Part shown: positions 1-7,121 of the stretch, piece after piece
Position numbering within the stretch: the first letter of the stretch is position 1
Layout of the letters: each line of letters begins with the position of its first letter
Assembly (NCBI GenBank): GCA_041848045.1
Contig: JBGZHY010000091.1
Span: forward strand, 1-26,422
DNA: 26,422 nt
Direction of reading: 5' to 3'
Source: CAKAHY01 sp041848045
Lineage (GTDB): Bacteria; Bacillota; Clostridia; Lachnospirales; Lachnospiraceae
The notes under the pieces: generated by a model
The model's database searches: none
Told to the model about the DNA's origin: nothing
Seen by the model: the letters and a program-made list of their open reading frames with translations, nothing else
Translations under genes and position numbers: made by a program

Positions 1-560
1 TGCTGGACGAGCCCTTTTCCGGTCTGGATGAGGATTTGCGCAGGGACATGGGGCGTCTGGTGAAGGATTTGCATCGAAAAAACGGCATTACCAGCATTAT
101 GGTAAGCCATGATAAGGAGGAGGCGATGCAGCTCTCCGACCGCATTGCCTTGATGAAGGAGGGGCGTATTCTGCAGTACGGAACACCCTTTGACTTGTTT
201 CACCTGCCTAGGAGTAAGGAGGTGGCAGCCTTTATGGGAGAGGTGAATGTTTTTCCGGGACAGGTGGAAAATGGGAGATTTTCCTGTGCTCTGGGCAGTT
301 TTGCAACGGATAAGCCGGCAGGAAGCTACAGCCTTTTGCTGCGCCCGGGTAATCTGCTTGTCTTGCCCGGGGAAGGGGCTTATCGGGTCGGGGAAATCTG
401 GTACAGGGGAGAATCGGTAATCCTGCTTGCGGGTGAGCAGGCAGAGTATCAGATTCGCCTTTCCTATGAGGAGTTTATGCAGATGCAAATTCAGGAAGGC
501 TCCTGTCTGGGGCTTGCCATGCGCCCGGGAACGGCGCTGTGTTTATGCAAGGAGGAGTGA
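1..560 (+). CDS. ABC importer ATP-binding protein, 3' part (5' end outside window)
   Basis: The reading frame is open from the first bases and enters at the Walker B/D-loop region (LDEPFSGLDEDLR). The H-loop follows (MVSHDKEEAM), then the usual DRIALMKEGRI segment. Walker A and the signature motif lie upstream of the window. The roughly 110 residues after the ATPase core, beginning near AAFMGEVNVFPGQV, look like the small beta-rich TOBE-type regulatory domain of the MOI/CUT-like importers (Fe3+, thiamine, polyamine, molybdate types); the linker wording is closest to FbpC-like proteins. The protein would sit on the cytoplasmic face and energise uptake of a solute I cannot identify. The stop codon overlaps the start of the nucleoside hydrolase gene (TGATG), so the two are translationally coupled. 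A purine, pyrimidine or thiamine-related substrate is possible but only inferred from that neighbour. Confidence 0.88.
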   Translation, partial: LDEPFSGLDEDLRRDMGRLVKDLHRKNGITSIMVSHDKEEAMQLSDRIALMKEGRILQYGTPFDLFHLPRSKEVAAFMGEVNVFPGQVENGRFSCALGSFATDKPAGSYSLLLRPGNLLVLPGEGAYRVGEIWYRGESVILLAGEQAEYQIRLSYEEFMQMQIQEGSCLGLAMRPGTALCLCKEE

Positions 561-1450
561 TGAAAAGAAAGATTATTTTGGACTGTGACAATACCATCGG
601 CATACCGGGCTGTGATGTGGATGACGGATTGGCGCTGTTGTTTTTGCTGGGCTCTAAGGATGCACAGCTGCTCGGCATTACCAATTCCTTCGGGAACAGC
701 CGTACGGATACGGTATACGAAAATACAAAGGCTTTTTTAAAGGAAATCGGGAGAGAGGATATTCCGGTATATAAAGGAGGCCTGGAACCGGGAGATTATC
801 ACAATGAAGCTTCCGCTTATCTGGCAAGGATGTCCGAGCGATATGCCGGAAGCCTGGAAATACTGGCAAGCGGCTCCCTGACCAATATAGCCGGAGCAGC
901 CCGTCATGAGCAGAATTTTTATAAAAATATAAAGGGTCTGTACTGTATGGGAGGTATCCGGGAAGACTTGATTTTTGCCAAGAAAAAGATGGATGAGCTG
1001 AATTTTTCCGTGGATTATCGTGCTAGCTATGAGGTGCTGACGGCAGACTACGGCAGCGAGTCCGACTGTAAGGTACATATCCTAAGCGGCAATAACTGCC
1101 TGAAGGTTTTGTTTACGCTGGAGGAGTATCAAAGACGGCTTTTGCAGGGCGGCGAGCGGGGAAGATACATATGGGAAAAAACGGCGTATTGGTTTGCGGA
1201 TAATGAAAGGGACTATGGGATTCCGGGTTTTTACAACTGGGATGTAACGGCGGCGGCATACATGCTCTGCCCCCGGTATTTTACGGATGAGGTGGAGGAT
1301 TATGCCTTATCCCCGGAGGATTTGCAGAGGGGATTTTTGCGGGCAGCTTCGGAAAATGCCAATGCGAGGCTGAATCTTCCTAAGATTAAGGACAGTCAAG
1401 GCTTTACGGACTGCGTGTACGCCGCTTGGCTTGCTTCTTGCTGTGACTGA
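560..1450 (+). CDS. Nucleoside hydrolase (inosine-uridine preferring family)
   Basis: The 296-residue protein should hydrolyse the N-glycosidic bond of ribonucleosides to a free base and ribose in the cytoplasm. The N-terminal aspartate cluster that binds calcium and ribose is present as D8, D10 and D21-D22, with a seven-residue expansion (NTIGIPGCDV) compared with the short DxDPGxDD form. Other family marks are ASGSLTNIAGA at 103-113, MGG at 130-132, the ribose-binding ELNFSVD at 146-152 and WDVTAAAYM at 227-235, where D228 is the late metal ligand. I chose the ATG at 560 because GGAGG lies just upstream and it overlaps the ABC gene's stop; the upstream GTG at 539 is inside that gene without its own ribosome binding site. 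Substrate preference cannot be read from sequence. Coupling to an importer suggests salvage of an imported nucleoside. Confidence 0.88.
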   Translation: MKRKIILDCDNTIGIPGCDVDDGLALLFLLGSKDAQLLGITNSFGNSRTDTVYENTKAFLKEIGREDIPVYKGGLEPGDYHNEASAYLARMSERYAGSLEILASGSLTNIAGAARHEQNFYKNIKGLYCMGGIREDLIFAKKKMDELNFSVDYRASYEVLTADYGSESDCKVHILSGNNCLKVLFTLEEYQRRLLQGGERGRYIWEKTAYWFADNERDYGIPGFYNWDVTAAAYMLCPRYFTDEVEDYALSPEDLQRGFLRAASENANARLNLPKIKDSQGFTDCVYAAWLASCCD

Positions 1451-1466
1451 AAAAGTATGATAAAAT
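1438..1466 (+). promoter_or_regulatory. Sigma-A-type promoter of thyA
   Basis: TTGCTG (1438-1443), a 17-base spacer, then TAAAAT (1461-1466), with TGA just before the -10 giving an extended -10 element. It overlaps the end of the nucleoside hydrolase gene and would start RNA about 25-30 bases before thyA. Confidence 0.6.
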
Positions 1467-1502
1467 CCCGCTAATGAAATACAAAAGAAAAGAGGGATGA
1501 TG

Positions 1503-2339
1503 ATGACCAAAGCGGACAGCCTGTTCAAGGCTTTGTGCAAAAGGATATTGGAGGAAGGCAACAACACCATGGGGGAGAAGGTGCGCCCCAAATATGCGGA
1601 CGGAACGCCGAGTCACACGTATTTTGTCAACCAGGTGTTTGAAGAATTTGATTTGGAAAAGGGGGAATTTCCCATCCTGACTCTGCGGCAGATGGCATGG
1701 AAATCCGCCATTAAAGAGATTTTCTGGATTTATCAGGACCAGAGCAACGACTTGGATTTGCTGGCGGATAAATATGATATTCGCTGGTGGGACGAGTGGG
1801 AGGTGGAAAACAGCAGGAGTATCGGACAGCGCTACGGCGCAACGGTGAAGCGCTACGATTTGATGAACCGCCTTTTGGAGGGGCTGCAAAAACAGCCTTA
1901 CGGCAGGCGACACATCATCAATTTGTATCAGTATGCCGACTTTGCGGAAAGTGCCGGTTTGTATCCCTGCGCCATGGAAACCCATTGGTCCGTACGGAGA
2001 GGATGTCTGGATATGACCTTGATTCAGCGTTCCTCCGACGTACCGGTTGCCAATGCCATCAATAAAATACAGTATGTTGCGTTGCAGATGATGGTGGCAA
2101 GGCATACGGGGCTTGCGCTCGGGAAGTTTTGCCATTATGTACAGAATGCGCATATTTATGACAGACATGTTGCGGCGGTAAAAGAGATGCTTGGCAGACC
2201 GGGGCAGGAGGGAGCGGAGCATTTAAGGCTGGTGCTGGATACGGACAAGACAAATTTCTATGATTTTCGCATCGAAGATTTTAAACTGGAAGGCTATACA
2301 CCCAATACGCCGAATTTTAAATTTGAGCTGGCGATATAA
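1503..2339 (+). CDS. thyA: Thymidylate synthase, divergent ThyA type
   Basis: The enzyme makes dTMP from dUMP with methylene-tetrahydrofolate. Aligned by eye with E. coli ThyA, the essential positions are kept: WWDEW (95-99), the paired arginines in PYGRRHI, nucleophile C156 in LYPCAME, QRSSD (175-179), the dUMP-selecting asparagine N187, and AHIYDRH with H217 and Y219. Several flanking positions differ: the histidine after the catalytic cysteine is alanine, LGxPFN reads VANAIN, and the N-terminal RTGTGT loop is not recognisable. The length of 278 residues is close to the bacterial norm. Three ATGs stand in a row (1497, 1500, 1503). AGAGGG at 1491-1496 favours 1503 by spacing, but 1497 cannot be excluded. 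No dihydrofolate reductase gene is adjacent. Confidence is high for the family and good for activity. Confidence 0.9.
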   Translation: MTKADSLFKALCKRILEEGNNTMGEKVRPKYADGTPSHTYFVNQVFEEFDLEKGEFPILTLRQMAWKSAIKEIFWIYQDQSNDLDLLADKYDIRWWDEWEVENSRSIGQRYGATVKRYDLMNRLLEGLQKQPYGRRHIINLYQYADFAESAGLYPCAMETHWSVRRGCLDMTLIQRSSDVPVANAINKIQYVALQMMVARHTGLALGKFCHYVQNAHIYDRHVAAVKEMLGRPGQEGAEHLRLVLDTDKTNFYDFRIEDFKLEGYTPNTPNFKFELAI

Positions 2340-3287
2340 ATGAAGCAGCATTTCATCAATACGCTCAAAATCAGTCTGGCAGCCCTTGCCGCCACCTTGC
2401 TTGCCCAAAGTCTGGGACTTGATTTTGCCGCCTCCGCCGGTATCATCGCCATTTTGAGTATACAGTCCACAAAAAAAGAAACTTTGCAGGTGGCAGCAGG
2501 CAGGTGTATGGCTTTTGTCATAGCTTTGGGGCTTGCCTATGTCGCTTTCGGTCTTTTGGGCTTTACTATGGGGGGCTATGGGCTGTATTTGGTTCCGTAT
2601 ATTTTTATCTGTCTGTATTTTCGCTGGAATATGGCGATTGCCATGAATTCCGTGCTGATCACCCATTTCTGGAGTAAGGGAAGTATGGATTTGCCCATGC
2701 TGATCAATGAAAGTGCCATTTTTGTCATCGGCGTGGCGGCGGGTATCATTACGAATCTGCATTTGCGTAAAAATATAGATTATATCGAAAAGCTGAAGGG
2801 TGAGGCGGACAGCCAGATCAGGCGCTATCTGCTCTTTATCTCCAAAATGATTTTGTACAATCGAAATTTGCAGGAGGAAGATTATTTCAGGCAACTGAGC
2901 AATGACATCCGCGTTGCCAAGAATGTGGCGGAGGAAAATTACCGAAATCAGTTTAAGCATACAGATGTATATGATAGGGAATACATTAAGATGCGTGAAA
3001 AACAAAGCTATGTTCTTTATGAAATGGAGAAGGTGGCAAGGAGAATACAGGAAAATACGGTAAGTACCAATGCCATTGCCGGTTTTATTCGAAAGGTATC
3101 GGCGGAGTACAGCAAGGACAATACCGTGGAGCAGCTGTTGCAGTCCTTTGAAATTCTGCGCAAAAGCATAAAGGAAAAGCCTTTACCGGTCAAGCGGGAG
3201 GAGTTTGAGGACAGGGCAAGGCTGTTTATGCTGTTGCAGCTTTTGGAGGAGTTTTTACTGATTAAGGCGGAATTTATGCGGACTTGA
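2340..3287 (+). CDS. ArAE/FUSC-like membrane protein (aromatic acid exporter family)
   Basis: The 315-residue protein has about five hydrophobic helices in residues 5-145 and then a long, charged, mostly helical cytoplasmic region (about 150-315). This matches the two-part ArAE_1 plus C-terminal domain layout (former DUF939) common in Firmicutes. The early segment FAASAGIIAILSIQSTKKET resembles the conserved start of that family. Members are thought to be half-size relatives of the p-hydroxybenzoate efflux pump AaeB, but substrates are mostly unproven. The ATG directly follows the thyA TAA with no spacer and no strong ribosome binding site, so translation probably depends on coupling to thyA. 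A link between thymidylate synthesis and export is not implied. No clear terminator follows before the tRNA promoter. Confidence 0.8.
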   Translation: MKQHFINTLKISLAALAATLLAQSLGLDFAASAGIIAILSIQSTKKETLQVAAGRCMAFVIALGLAYVAFGLLGFTMGGYGLYLVPYIFICLYFRWNMAIAMNSVLITHFWSKGSMDLPMLINESAIFVIGVAAGIITNLHLRKNIDYIEKLKGEADSQIRRYLLFISKMILYNRNLQEEDYFRQLSNDIRVAKNVAEENYRNQFKHTDVYDREYIKMREKQSYVLYEMEKVARRIQENTVSTNAIAGFIRKVSAEYSKDNTVEQLLQSFEILRKSIKEKPLPVKREEFEDRARLFMLLQLLEEFLLIKAEFMRT

Positions 3288-3354
3288 GTTTTGGAGGAAG
3301 CTGTTTGAAGCGTTTGACTTTTCTTCCGCATAGACAGTGATTTTGTAAAAGTGC

Positions 3355-3383
3355 TTGCGTGAAATTCCCCCTTGTGGTATACT
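3355..3383 (+). promoter_or_regulatory. Promoter of the tRNA-Leu gene
   Basis: TTGCGT (3355-3360), a 17-base spacer and TATACT (3378-3383) form a near-consensus sigma-A promoter. The -10 ends 16 bases before the first tRNA base, so the 5' leader is very short. Confidence 0.75.
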
Positions 3384-3399
3384 ATTTTTCGTGTTACGA

Positions 3400-3483
3400 G
3401 CGGGGATGCTGGAACTGGCAGACAGGCTAGACTAAGGATCTAGTGATTGTATGATCGTGAGGGTTCAAGTCCCTTTTCCCGCA
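3400..3483 (+). tRNA. tRNA-Leu, anticodon AAG
   Basis: The sequence folds as a class II tRNA. The acceptor stem is GCGGGGA with TTCCCGC (one G-T pair) and A3483 as discriminator. The D stem is CTG/CAG, with GG in the loop and G26. The anticodon stem is CTAGA/TCTAG around loop CTAAGGA. The long variable arm has a GAT/ATC stem, and the T arm is GAGGG-TTCAAGT-CCCTT. U33 is at 3433, so the anticodon is 3434-3436, AAG, reading leucine CUU and, once A34 is deaminated to inosine, CUC and CUA. The 3' CCA is not encoded. The long variable arm, the D loop and discriminator A all fit leucine. The gene stands alone with its own promoter and terminator. Confidence 0.95.
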
Positions 3484-3517
3484 TAAAAAAGACGAAGGTG
3501 AAAGCTTTCGTCTTTTT
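3484..3517 (+). terminator. Rho-independent terminator after tRNA-Leu
   Basis: GACGAAGG (3491-3498) pairs with CTTTCGTC (3505-3512) with one G-T pair and a six-base loop. A run of T follows, and the matching A run before the stem means it may also work on the minus strand. Confidence 0.85.
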
Positions 3518-3544
3518 CGTTACCAAGTTTTGCAAATAAAATTC

Positions 3545-3573
3545 TTGCGAAACAGGCATTTTTATTATAAAAT
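3545..3573 (+). promoter_or_regulatory. Probable promoter of efp
   Basis: TTGCGA (3545-3550), 17 bases, then TAAAAT (3568-3573) in an AT-rich stretch. The predicted start is about 30-35 bases before the efp ATG. A GGGAGGA ribosome binding site lies at 3600-3606. Confidence 0.5.
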
Positions 3574-3614
3574 AGAACACAAACGTTTATTTATATACAG
3601 GGAGGAAATTAGCA

Positions 3615-4175
3615 ATGATTTCAGCGGGAGATTTTAAAAACGGTCTTACCTTGGAGATAGAGGAAGGGCAAGTGTTTCAGATTATGGAGTTCCAGCATGT
3701 GAAGCCCGGAAAAGGTGCGGCATTTGTAAGGACGAAGATTAAGAACGTCAGAACCGGCAGCGTGGTGGAGCGTACCTTCCGCCCGACGGAAAAGTTTCCG
3801 CAGGCGCGTATCGACAGAGCCGAGATGCAGTATCTGTATGCGGACGGCGATATGTACAACTTTATGAATACGGAAACGTATGACCAGATTGCCTTGAATG
3901 CCGATAAGGTGGGCGATGCTTTAAAGTTTGTAAAAGAAAATGATATGGTGAAGATTTGTTCCTTCAACGGCGATGTATTCTCCGTAGAGCCGCCGCTTTT
4001 TGTGGAATTGGAGATTACGGAAACGGAGCCGGGCCTTGCAGGAAATACGGCAACCAATGCATCCAAGCCTGCAACGGTAGAAACCGGTGCGACGGTGTAT
4101 GTACCGCTGTTTGTCAATATCGGGGACAAGATTAAGATTGACACGCGTACGGGCGAGTATCTGTCAAGGGTTTAA
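3615..4175 (+). CDS. efp: Elongation factor P
   Basis: The 186-residue protein binds ribosomes stalled at polyproline and stimulates peptide bond formation. The length and three-domain beta layout match EF-P: a KOW-like domain I (1-65), the OB domain II (about 66-128) and domain III (about 129-186), ending GDKIKIDTRTGEYLSRV. The tip of domain I reads KPGKGAA with K33 in place of the lysine that many bacteria modify. The first six residues (MISAGD) are typical of the Firmicutes type. No EpmA/EpmB-type modification gene lies in the window, so the state of K33 cannot be predicted. The start is supported by a strong ribosome binding site nine bases upstream. A separate promoter and terminator suggest a one-gene unit. 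Confidence 0.96.
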   Translation: MISAGDFKNGLTLEIEEGQVFQIMEFQHVKPGKGAAFVRTKIKNVRTGSVVERTFRPTEKFPQARIDRAEMQYLYADGDMYNFMNTETYDQIALNADKVGDALKFVKENDMVKICSFNGDVFSVEPPLFVELEITETEPGLAGNTATNASKPATVETGATVYVPLFVNIGDKIKIDTRTGEYLSRV

Positions 4176-4195
4176 TTGTATACTTCATAGAATGT

Positions 4196-4224
4196 AAAGC
4201 GGCTCTGTGGAGTCGCTTTTATTT
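4196..4224 (+). terminator. Rho-independent terminator after efp
   Basis: AAAGCGGCTC (4196-4205) pairs with GAGTCGCTTT (4210-4219), with one G-T pair and a TGTG loop, followed by a short, imperfect T-rich tail (TATTTAT). It separates efp from argS, possibly leakily, as I see no clear argS promoter downstream. Confidence 0.75.
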
Positions 4225-4258
4225 ATCTGAAATAAGAAATAAAAGGATTGGGGTTTTT

Positions 4259-6058
4259 ATGAATAGGATTGTGGACTTAATAACGAAAGAGCTGCAGGCG
4301 GCATTTGCGGCAAAGGCTTATCCGACAGATATGGTTACGGCTTCCGTTTCCAACAGACCGGATTTATGCGAATACCAGTGCAACGCCGCTATGGCGCTTG
4401 CCAAGAAGCTGGGGAAGAAGCCTATAGATATAGCAAAAGAGGTGGCGGAGCAGTTGCAACATTCCGAGCTTTTAGGCAAGGCGGAGGCGGTGCTGCCCGG
4501 CTTCATCAATATGGATCTTGATCCTCGGGCTTTACGGATCTATTTGCAGGAAATGGCGAAAGCGGAACATTACGGAGTACATAAGGGAGCGAAAAGAAGA
4601 ATTGTTCTGGATTTTGGCGGTCCGAATGTGGCAAAGCCGCTGCATGTGGGGCATTTGCGTTCTGCGGTTATCGGAGAGAGCATTAAGCGTATTCTGCGCT
4701 TTAACGGCGATGAGGTCATCGGAGATGTGCATCTTGGGGACTGGGGTCTGCAGATGGGCTTGATTATTGAGGAGCTGCGGGACAGAAAGCCGGATTTGGT
4801 ATATTTTCAGGAAGATTTTACCGGGGAATATCCGCAGGAAGCCCCTTTTGGCATATCCGAGCTGGAGGAGATCTATCCGGCGGCTTCGGCAAAGACCAAA
4901 TATGCCGCAGATGCTTCGCCGGAGGAAAAGGAAAGGGCTGAAGCCTTTAAGGCAAGAGCTATGGAATCCACCTTGAAGCTGCAAAACGGTGACAAAGCCT
5001 GCAGGGCAATATGGCGACACATCATTGCGGTATCGGTCGGTGATTTGCAGAAAAACTACGAGCGCCTGGATGTCCATTTTGATTTGTGGAAGGGAGAGAG
5101 CGACGCCCAGCCTTACATTCCCGCTCTGATAGAGGATTTGGAGAAGAAGGGGCTGGCTTATGAAAGCGACGGCGCCCTTGTGGTGGACGTGATGACGCCG
5201 GAGGACAAGATGGAAATACCGCCTTGTCTGATTCGTAAATCCGACGGTGCGGCTTTGTATGCGACTTCCGACTTGGCGACCATTGTGGAAAGGCAGAAGC
5301 TTTATCATCCGGACGCCATGATTTATGTGACGGATATTCGGCAAAGCATGCACTTTAATCAGGTTTTCAGGGTCAGCAAAAAGGCGGGACTGGTGGAAGA
5401 GGGGCAGGATCTGGTGCACATCGGGTTCGGCACGGTTAACGGAAAGGACGGAAAGCCTTTTAAAACAAGGGACGGCGGAATTATGCGTCTGGAAAATCTG
5501 ATGGATGAGGTTTGCGGCTGTGTATATGAGAAAATCAGGGCAAACCGCAGCATTGAGGAGAAGGAAGCAAGGAAAATTGCAGATATTGTAGGCTTAGCTG
5601 CTTTGAAGTATGCGGATTTATCGAATCAGGCCTCCAAGGATTATATTTTTGATATGGATAAGTTTACGGCCTTCGAGGGCAATACGGGGCCTTATATTCT
5701 ATACACCATCGTACGCATCAAGTCCATTCTGGCAAAGTATGAAAAAACGGCGGCAAGACAGGCGGATGTGGAAGATCTGGAGCCTGCAAGAACGGGCAGT
5801 GAAAAGAATTTATCCCTAGAGCTGGCAAGGTGCAATGATGTGCTTGGCTCGGCCTATACGGAGCTGGCGCCCCATAAGATCTGTCAGTATATATATGCAC
5901 TGGCTAATGCCTTCAACAGTTTTTACCATGAGGTCAATATCCTTTCAAAAGAGGATGAGCAGGAGAAGCGCTCTTATCTGGCGCTGATCAGCCTGACAAA
6001 GGATGTGTTGTTAAGCTGTATCGGCTTGTTGGGAATGGAAGCGCCGGATTATATGTAG
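4259..6058 (+). CDS. argS: Arginyl-tRNA synthetase
   Basis: This class I synthetase charges tRNA-Arg. The 599-residue protein has an N-terminal tRNA-binding Add-1-like domain (about 1-88), a catalytic Rossmann core from about 112 with the HIGH-type motif HVGH at 129-132 inside NVAKPLHVGHLRS, and a C-terminal helical DALR anticodon-binding domain (about 480-599) ending at LLGMEAPDYM. The KMSKS loop is replaced by a KDGKPFKTRDGG-type stretch, as in many ArgS that lack the canonical lysine motif. The leader is only 83 bases and contains the efp terminator, so there is no room for a T-box. The ribosome binding site is weak. The gene is followed after 12 bases by the EamA transporter gene. Confidence 0.96.
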   Translation: MNRIVDLITKELQAAFAAKAYPTDMVTASVSNRPDLCEYQCNAAMALAKKLGKKPIDIAKEVAEQLQHSELLGKAEAVLPGFINMDLDPRALRIYLQEMAKAEHYGVHKGAKRRIVLDFGGPNVAKPLHVGHLRSAVIGESIKRILRFNGDEVIGDVHLGDWGLQMGLIIEELRDRKPDLVYFQEDFTGEYPQEAPFGISELEEIYPAASAKTKYAADASPEEKERAEAFKARAMESTLKLQNGDKACRAIWRHIIAVSVGDLQKNYERLDVHFDLWKGESDAQPYIPALIEDLEKKGLAYESDGALVVDVMTPEDKMEIPPCLIRKSDGAALYATSDLATIVERQKLYHPDAMIYVTDIRQSMHFNQVFRVSKKAGLVEEGQDLVHIGFGTVNGKDGKPFKTRDGGIMRLENLMDEVCGCVYEKIRANRSIEEKEARKIADIVGLAALKYADLSNQASKDYIFDMDKFTAFEGNTGPYILYTIVRIKSILAKYEKTAARQADVEDLEPARTGSEKNLSLELARCNDVLGSAYTELAPHKICQYIYALANAFNSFYHEVNILSKEDEQEKRSYLALISLTKDVLLSCIGLLGMEAPDYM

Positions 6059-6070
6059 AGGAGTAAGTCT

Positions 6071-6970
6071 GTGAAAAGAAACAAACAAAAGGCGGTCTTG
6101 TCGGCATTTTTGCTGATGCTGACCGCCGCTTTGTGGGGGACGGCTTTTGTGTTTCAGACGACGGGTATGGAACATGTGGGGCCTAATACCTTCAACGGGA
6201 TGCGTTTTTTGGTGGCGGCTGCGGTTTTGCTGCCTATATTTTTATATTGTAATCGAAAACGATTACACAGTGAGGATATTCTGATAGGACTGCGCGGCGG
6301 AGCGCTTATCGGAATGGTACTTTTGTTCGCCGGCATGACCCAGCAGATAGGGCTTTTGACCATCACCGTGGGTAAGGCGGGCTTCATTGCGGTGCTGTAT
6401 ATTGTGATTGTACCGCTGATACAGTTTTTTATGGGGGATAAGCTGAGCGGGAAAATGCTTGCCTGTGTTCTGCTTGCTTTGCTGGGCTTGTATTTTTTGA
6501 CCATGAAAGGCAGCTTTCGCATAGAAAAGGGAGATTTTTTCATGCTTTTGTCGGCATTTTTGTATGCTCTGCATATTATGAGCGTTGCCAGGTATTCGCA
6601 AAAAGGCAACAGCCTGGTGATTACCATCACCCAATTTACGGTAGCCGGTTTCCTGTCTTTTGCGCTGGCGCTGTGGCTGGAAAAGCCCGGCATATCCTCG
6701 GTGCTGCTTTCTTATAAGGAGATACTGTATACCGGCGTTATCAGCTGTGCTTTGGGCTATACCTTTCAGGTGATCGGTCAGAAAAATCTGGATTCTACCT
6801 TGGCATCTTTAATCATGAGCTTGGAGTCTGTTTTTGCCGCTCTGGCGGCATACCTCATTTTAGGGCAGACCTTAAGCACCAGAGAGGTATTTGGCTGTGT
6901 ACTGGTATTTATAGCCATCGTGGCGGCACAGTTGCCGGATAGGGAAAAAGCTGTAAAAGTGTATATCTAA
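6071..6970 (+). CDS. DMT superfamily (EamA) transporter
   Basis: The 299-residue protein has about ten hydrophobic helices arranged as two EamA repeats, near residues 10-145 and 155-290. The opening helix LLMLTAALWGTAFVFQTTGM and the second repeat's SLESVFAALAAYLILGQTLS are typical of the family. Such proteins move small metabolites (amino acids, purines, sugars) across the cytoplasmic membrane, often as exporters; the substrate is not predictable. The start is the GTG at 6071, with GAGGAG at 6058-6063 overlapping the argS stop, so it probably shares the argS transcript. No clear terminator follows in the 150 bases before rnfC. Confidence 0.9.
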   Translation: MKRNKQKAVLSAFLLMLTAALWGTAFVFQTTGMEHVGPNTFNGMRFLVAAAVLLPIFLYCNRKRLHSEDILIGLRGGALIGMVLLFAGMTQQIGLLTITVGKAGFIAVLYIVIVPLIQFFMGDKLSGKMLACVLLALLGLYFLTMKGSFRIEKGDFFMLLSAFLYALHIMSVARYSQKGNSLVITITQFTVAGFLSFALALWLEKPGISSVLLSYKEILYTGVISCALGYTFQVIGQKNLDSTLASLIMSLESVFAALAAYLILGQTLSTREVFGCVLVFIAIVAAQLPDREKAVKVYI

Positions 6971-7036
6971 TGGTTTTGTTTTGTGCAATTTGCAAGAAAT
7001 ATACAAAAAGCTGTTAGATGTTCATTGAAAAAAACA

Positions 7037-7050
7037 TTACAAATTTGTAA
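7037..7050. promoter_or_regulatory. Perfect 14-bp palindrome upstream of rnfC (candidate operator)
   Basis: TTACAAATTTGTAA is identical on both strands and ends five bases before the candidate -35 of the Rnf operon. A second dyad, TTATGT and ACATAA spaced nine bases apart, covers 7074-7094 over the -10 region. Neither matches a Rex site well. The regulator is unknown. Confidence 0.4.
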
Positions 7051-7055
7051 GCCAG

Positions 7056-7085
7056 TTGAAAAGAGCAAATCTTTTATGTTAATAT
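7056..7085 (+). promoter_or_regulatory. Candidate promoter of the rnf operon
   Basis: TTGAAA (7056-7061), 18 bases, TAATAT (7080-7085). The -35 is good and the -10 matches four of six. Predicted leader is about 30 bases, with AAAGGAAGAGG as ribosome binding site. Confidence 0.35.
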
Positions 7086-7121
7086 TAGACATAAATACAA
7101 AGAAAGGAAGAGGGAATACAA

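Noticed and set aside
1404..2222. Long open frame (272 codons) on the minus strand across thyA
   Set aside because: It lies opposite a well-conserved gene, its translation shows no family features, and it has no ribosome binding site. It is a codon-bias shadow.
2223..3005. Open frame of 260 codons on the minus strand across the ArAE-like gene
   Set aside because: It is opposite a gene with a clear membrane-protein pattern; the His/Gln-rich translation is typical of a shadow frame.
4176..4258. T-box riboswitch before argS
   Set aside because: The leader is only 83 bases and contains just the efp terminator hairpin; there is no T-box consensus sequence or room for the specifier stem.
4532..5419. 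Open frame of 295 codons on the minus strand across argS
   Set aside because: It is fully antisense to a conserved synthetase, with no promoter, start signal or recognisable motif.
7074..7094. Rex (redox repressor) site in the rnf leader
   Set aside because: Only the left half resembles TTGTTAA; the right half does not match TTAACAA. I keep it as an unassigned dyad.
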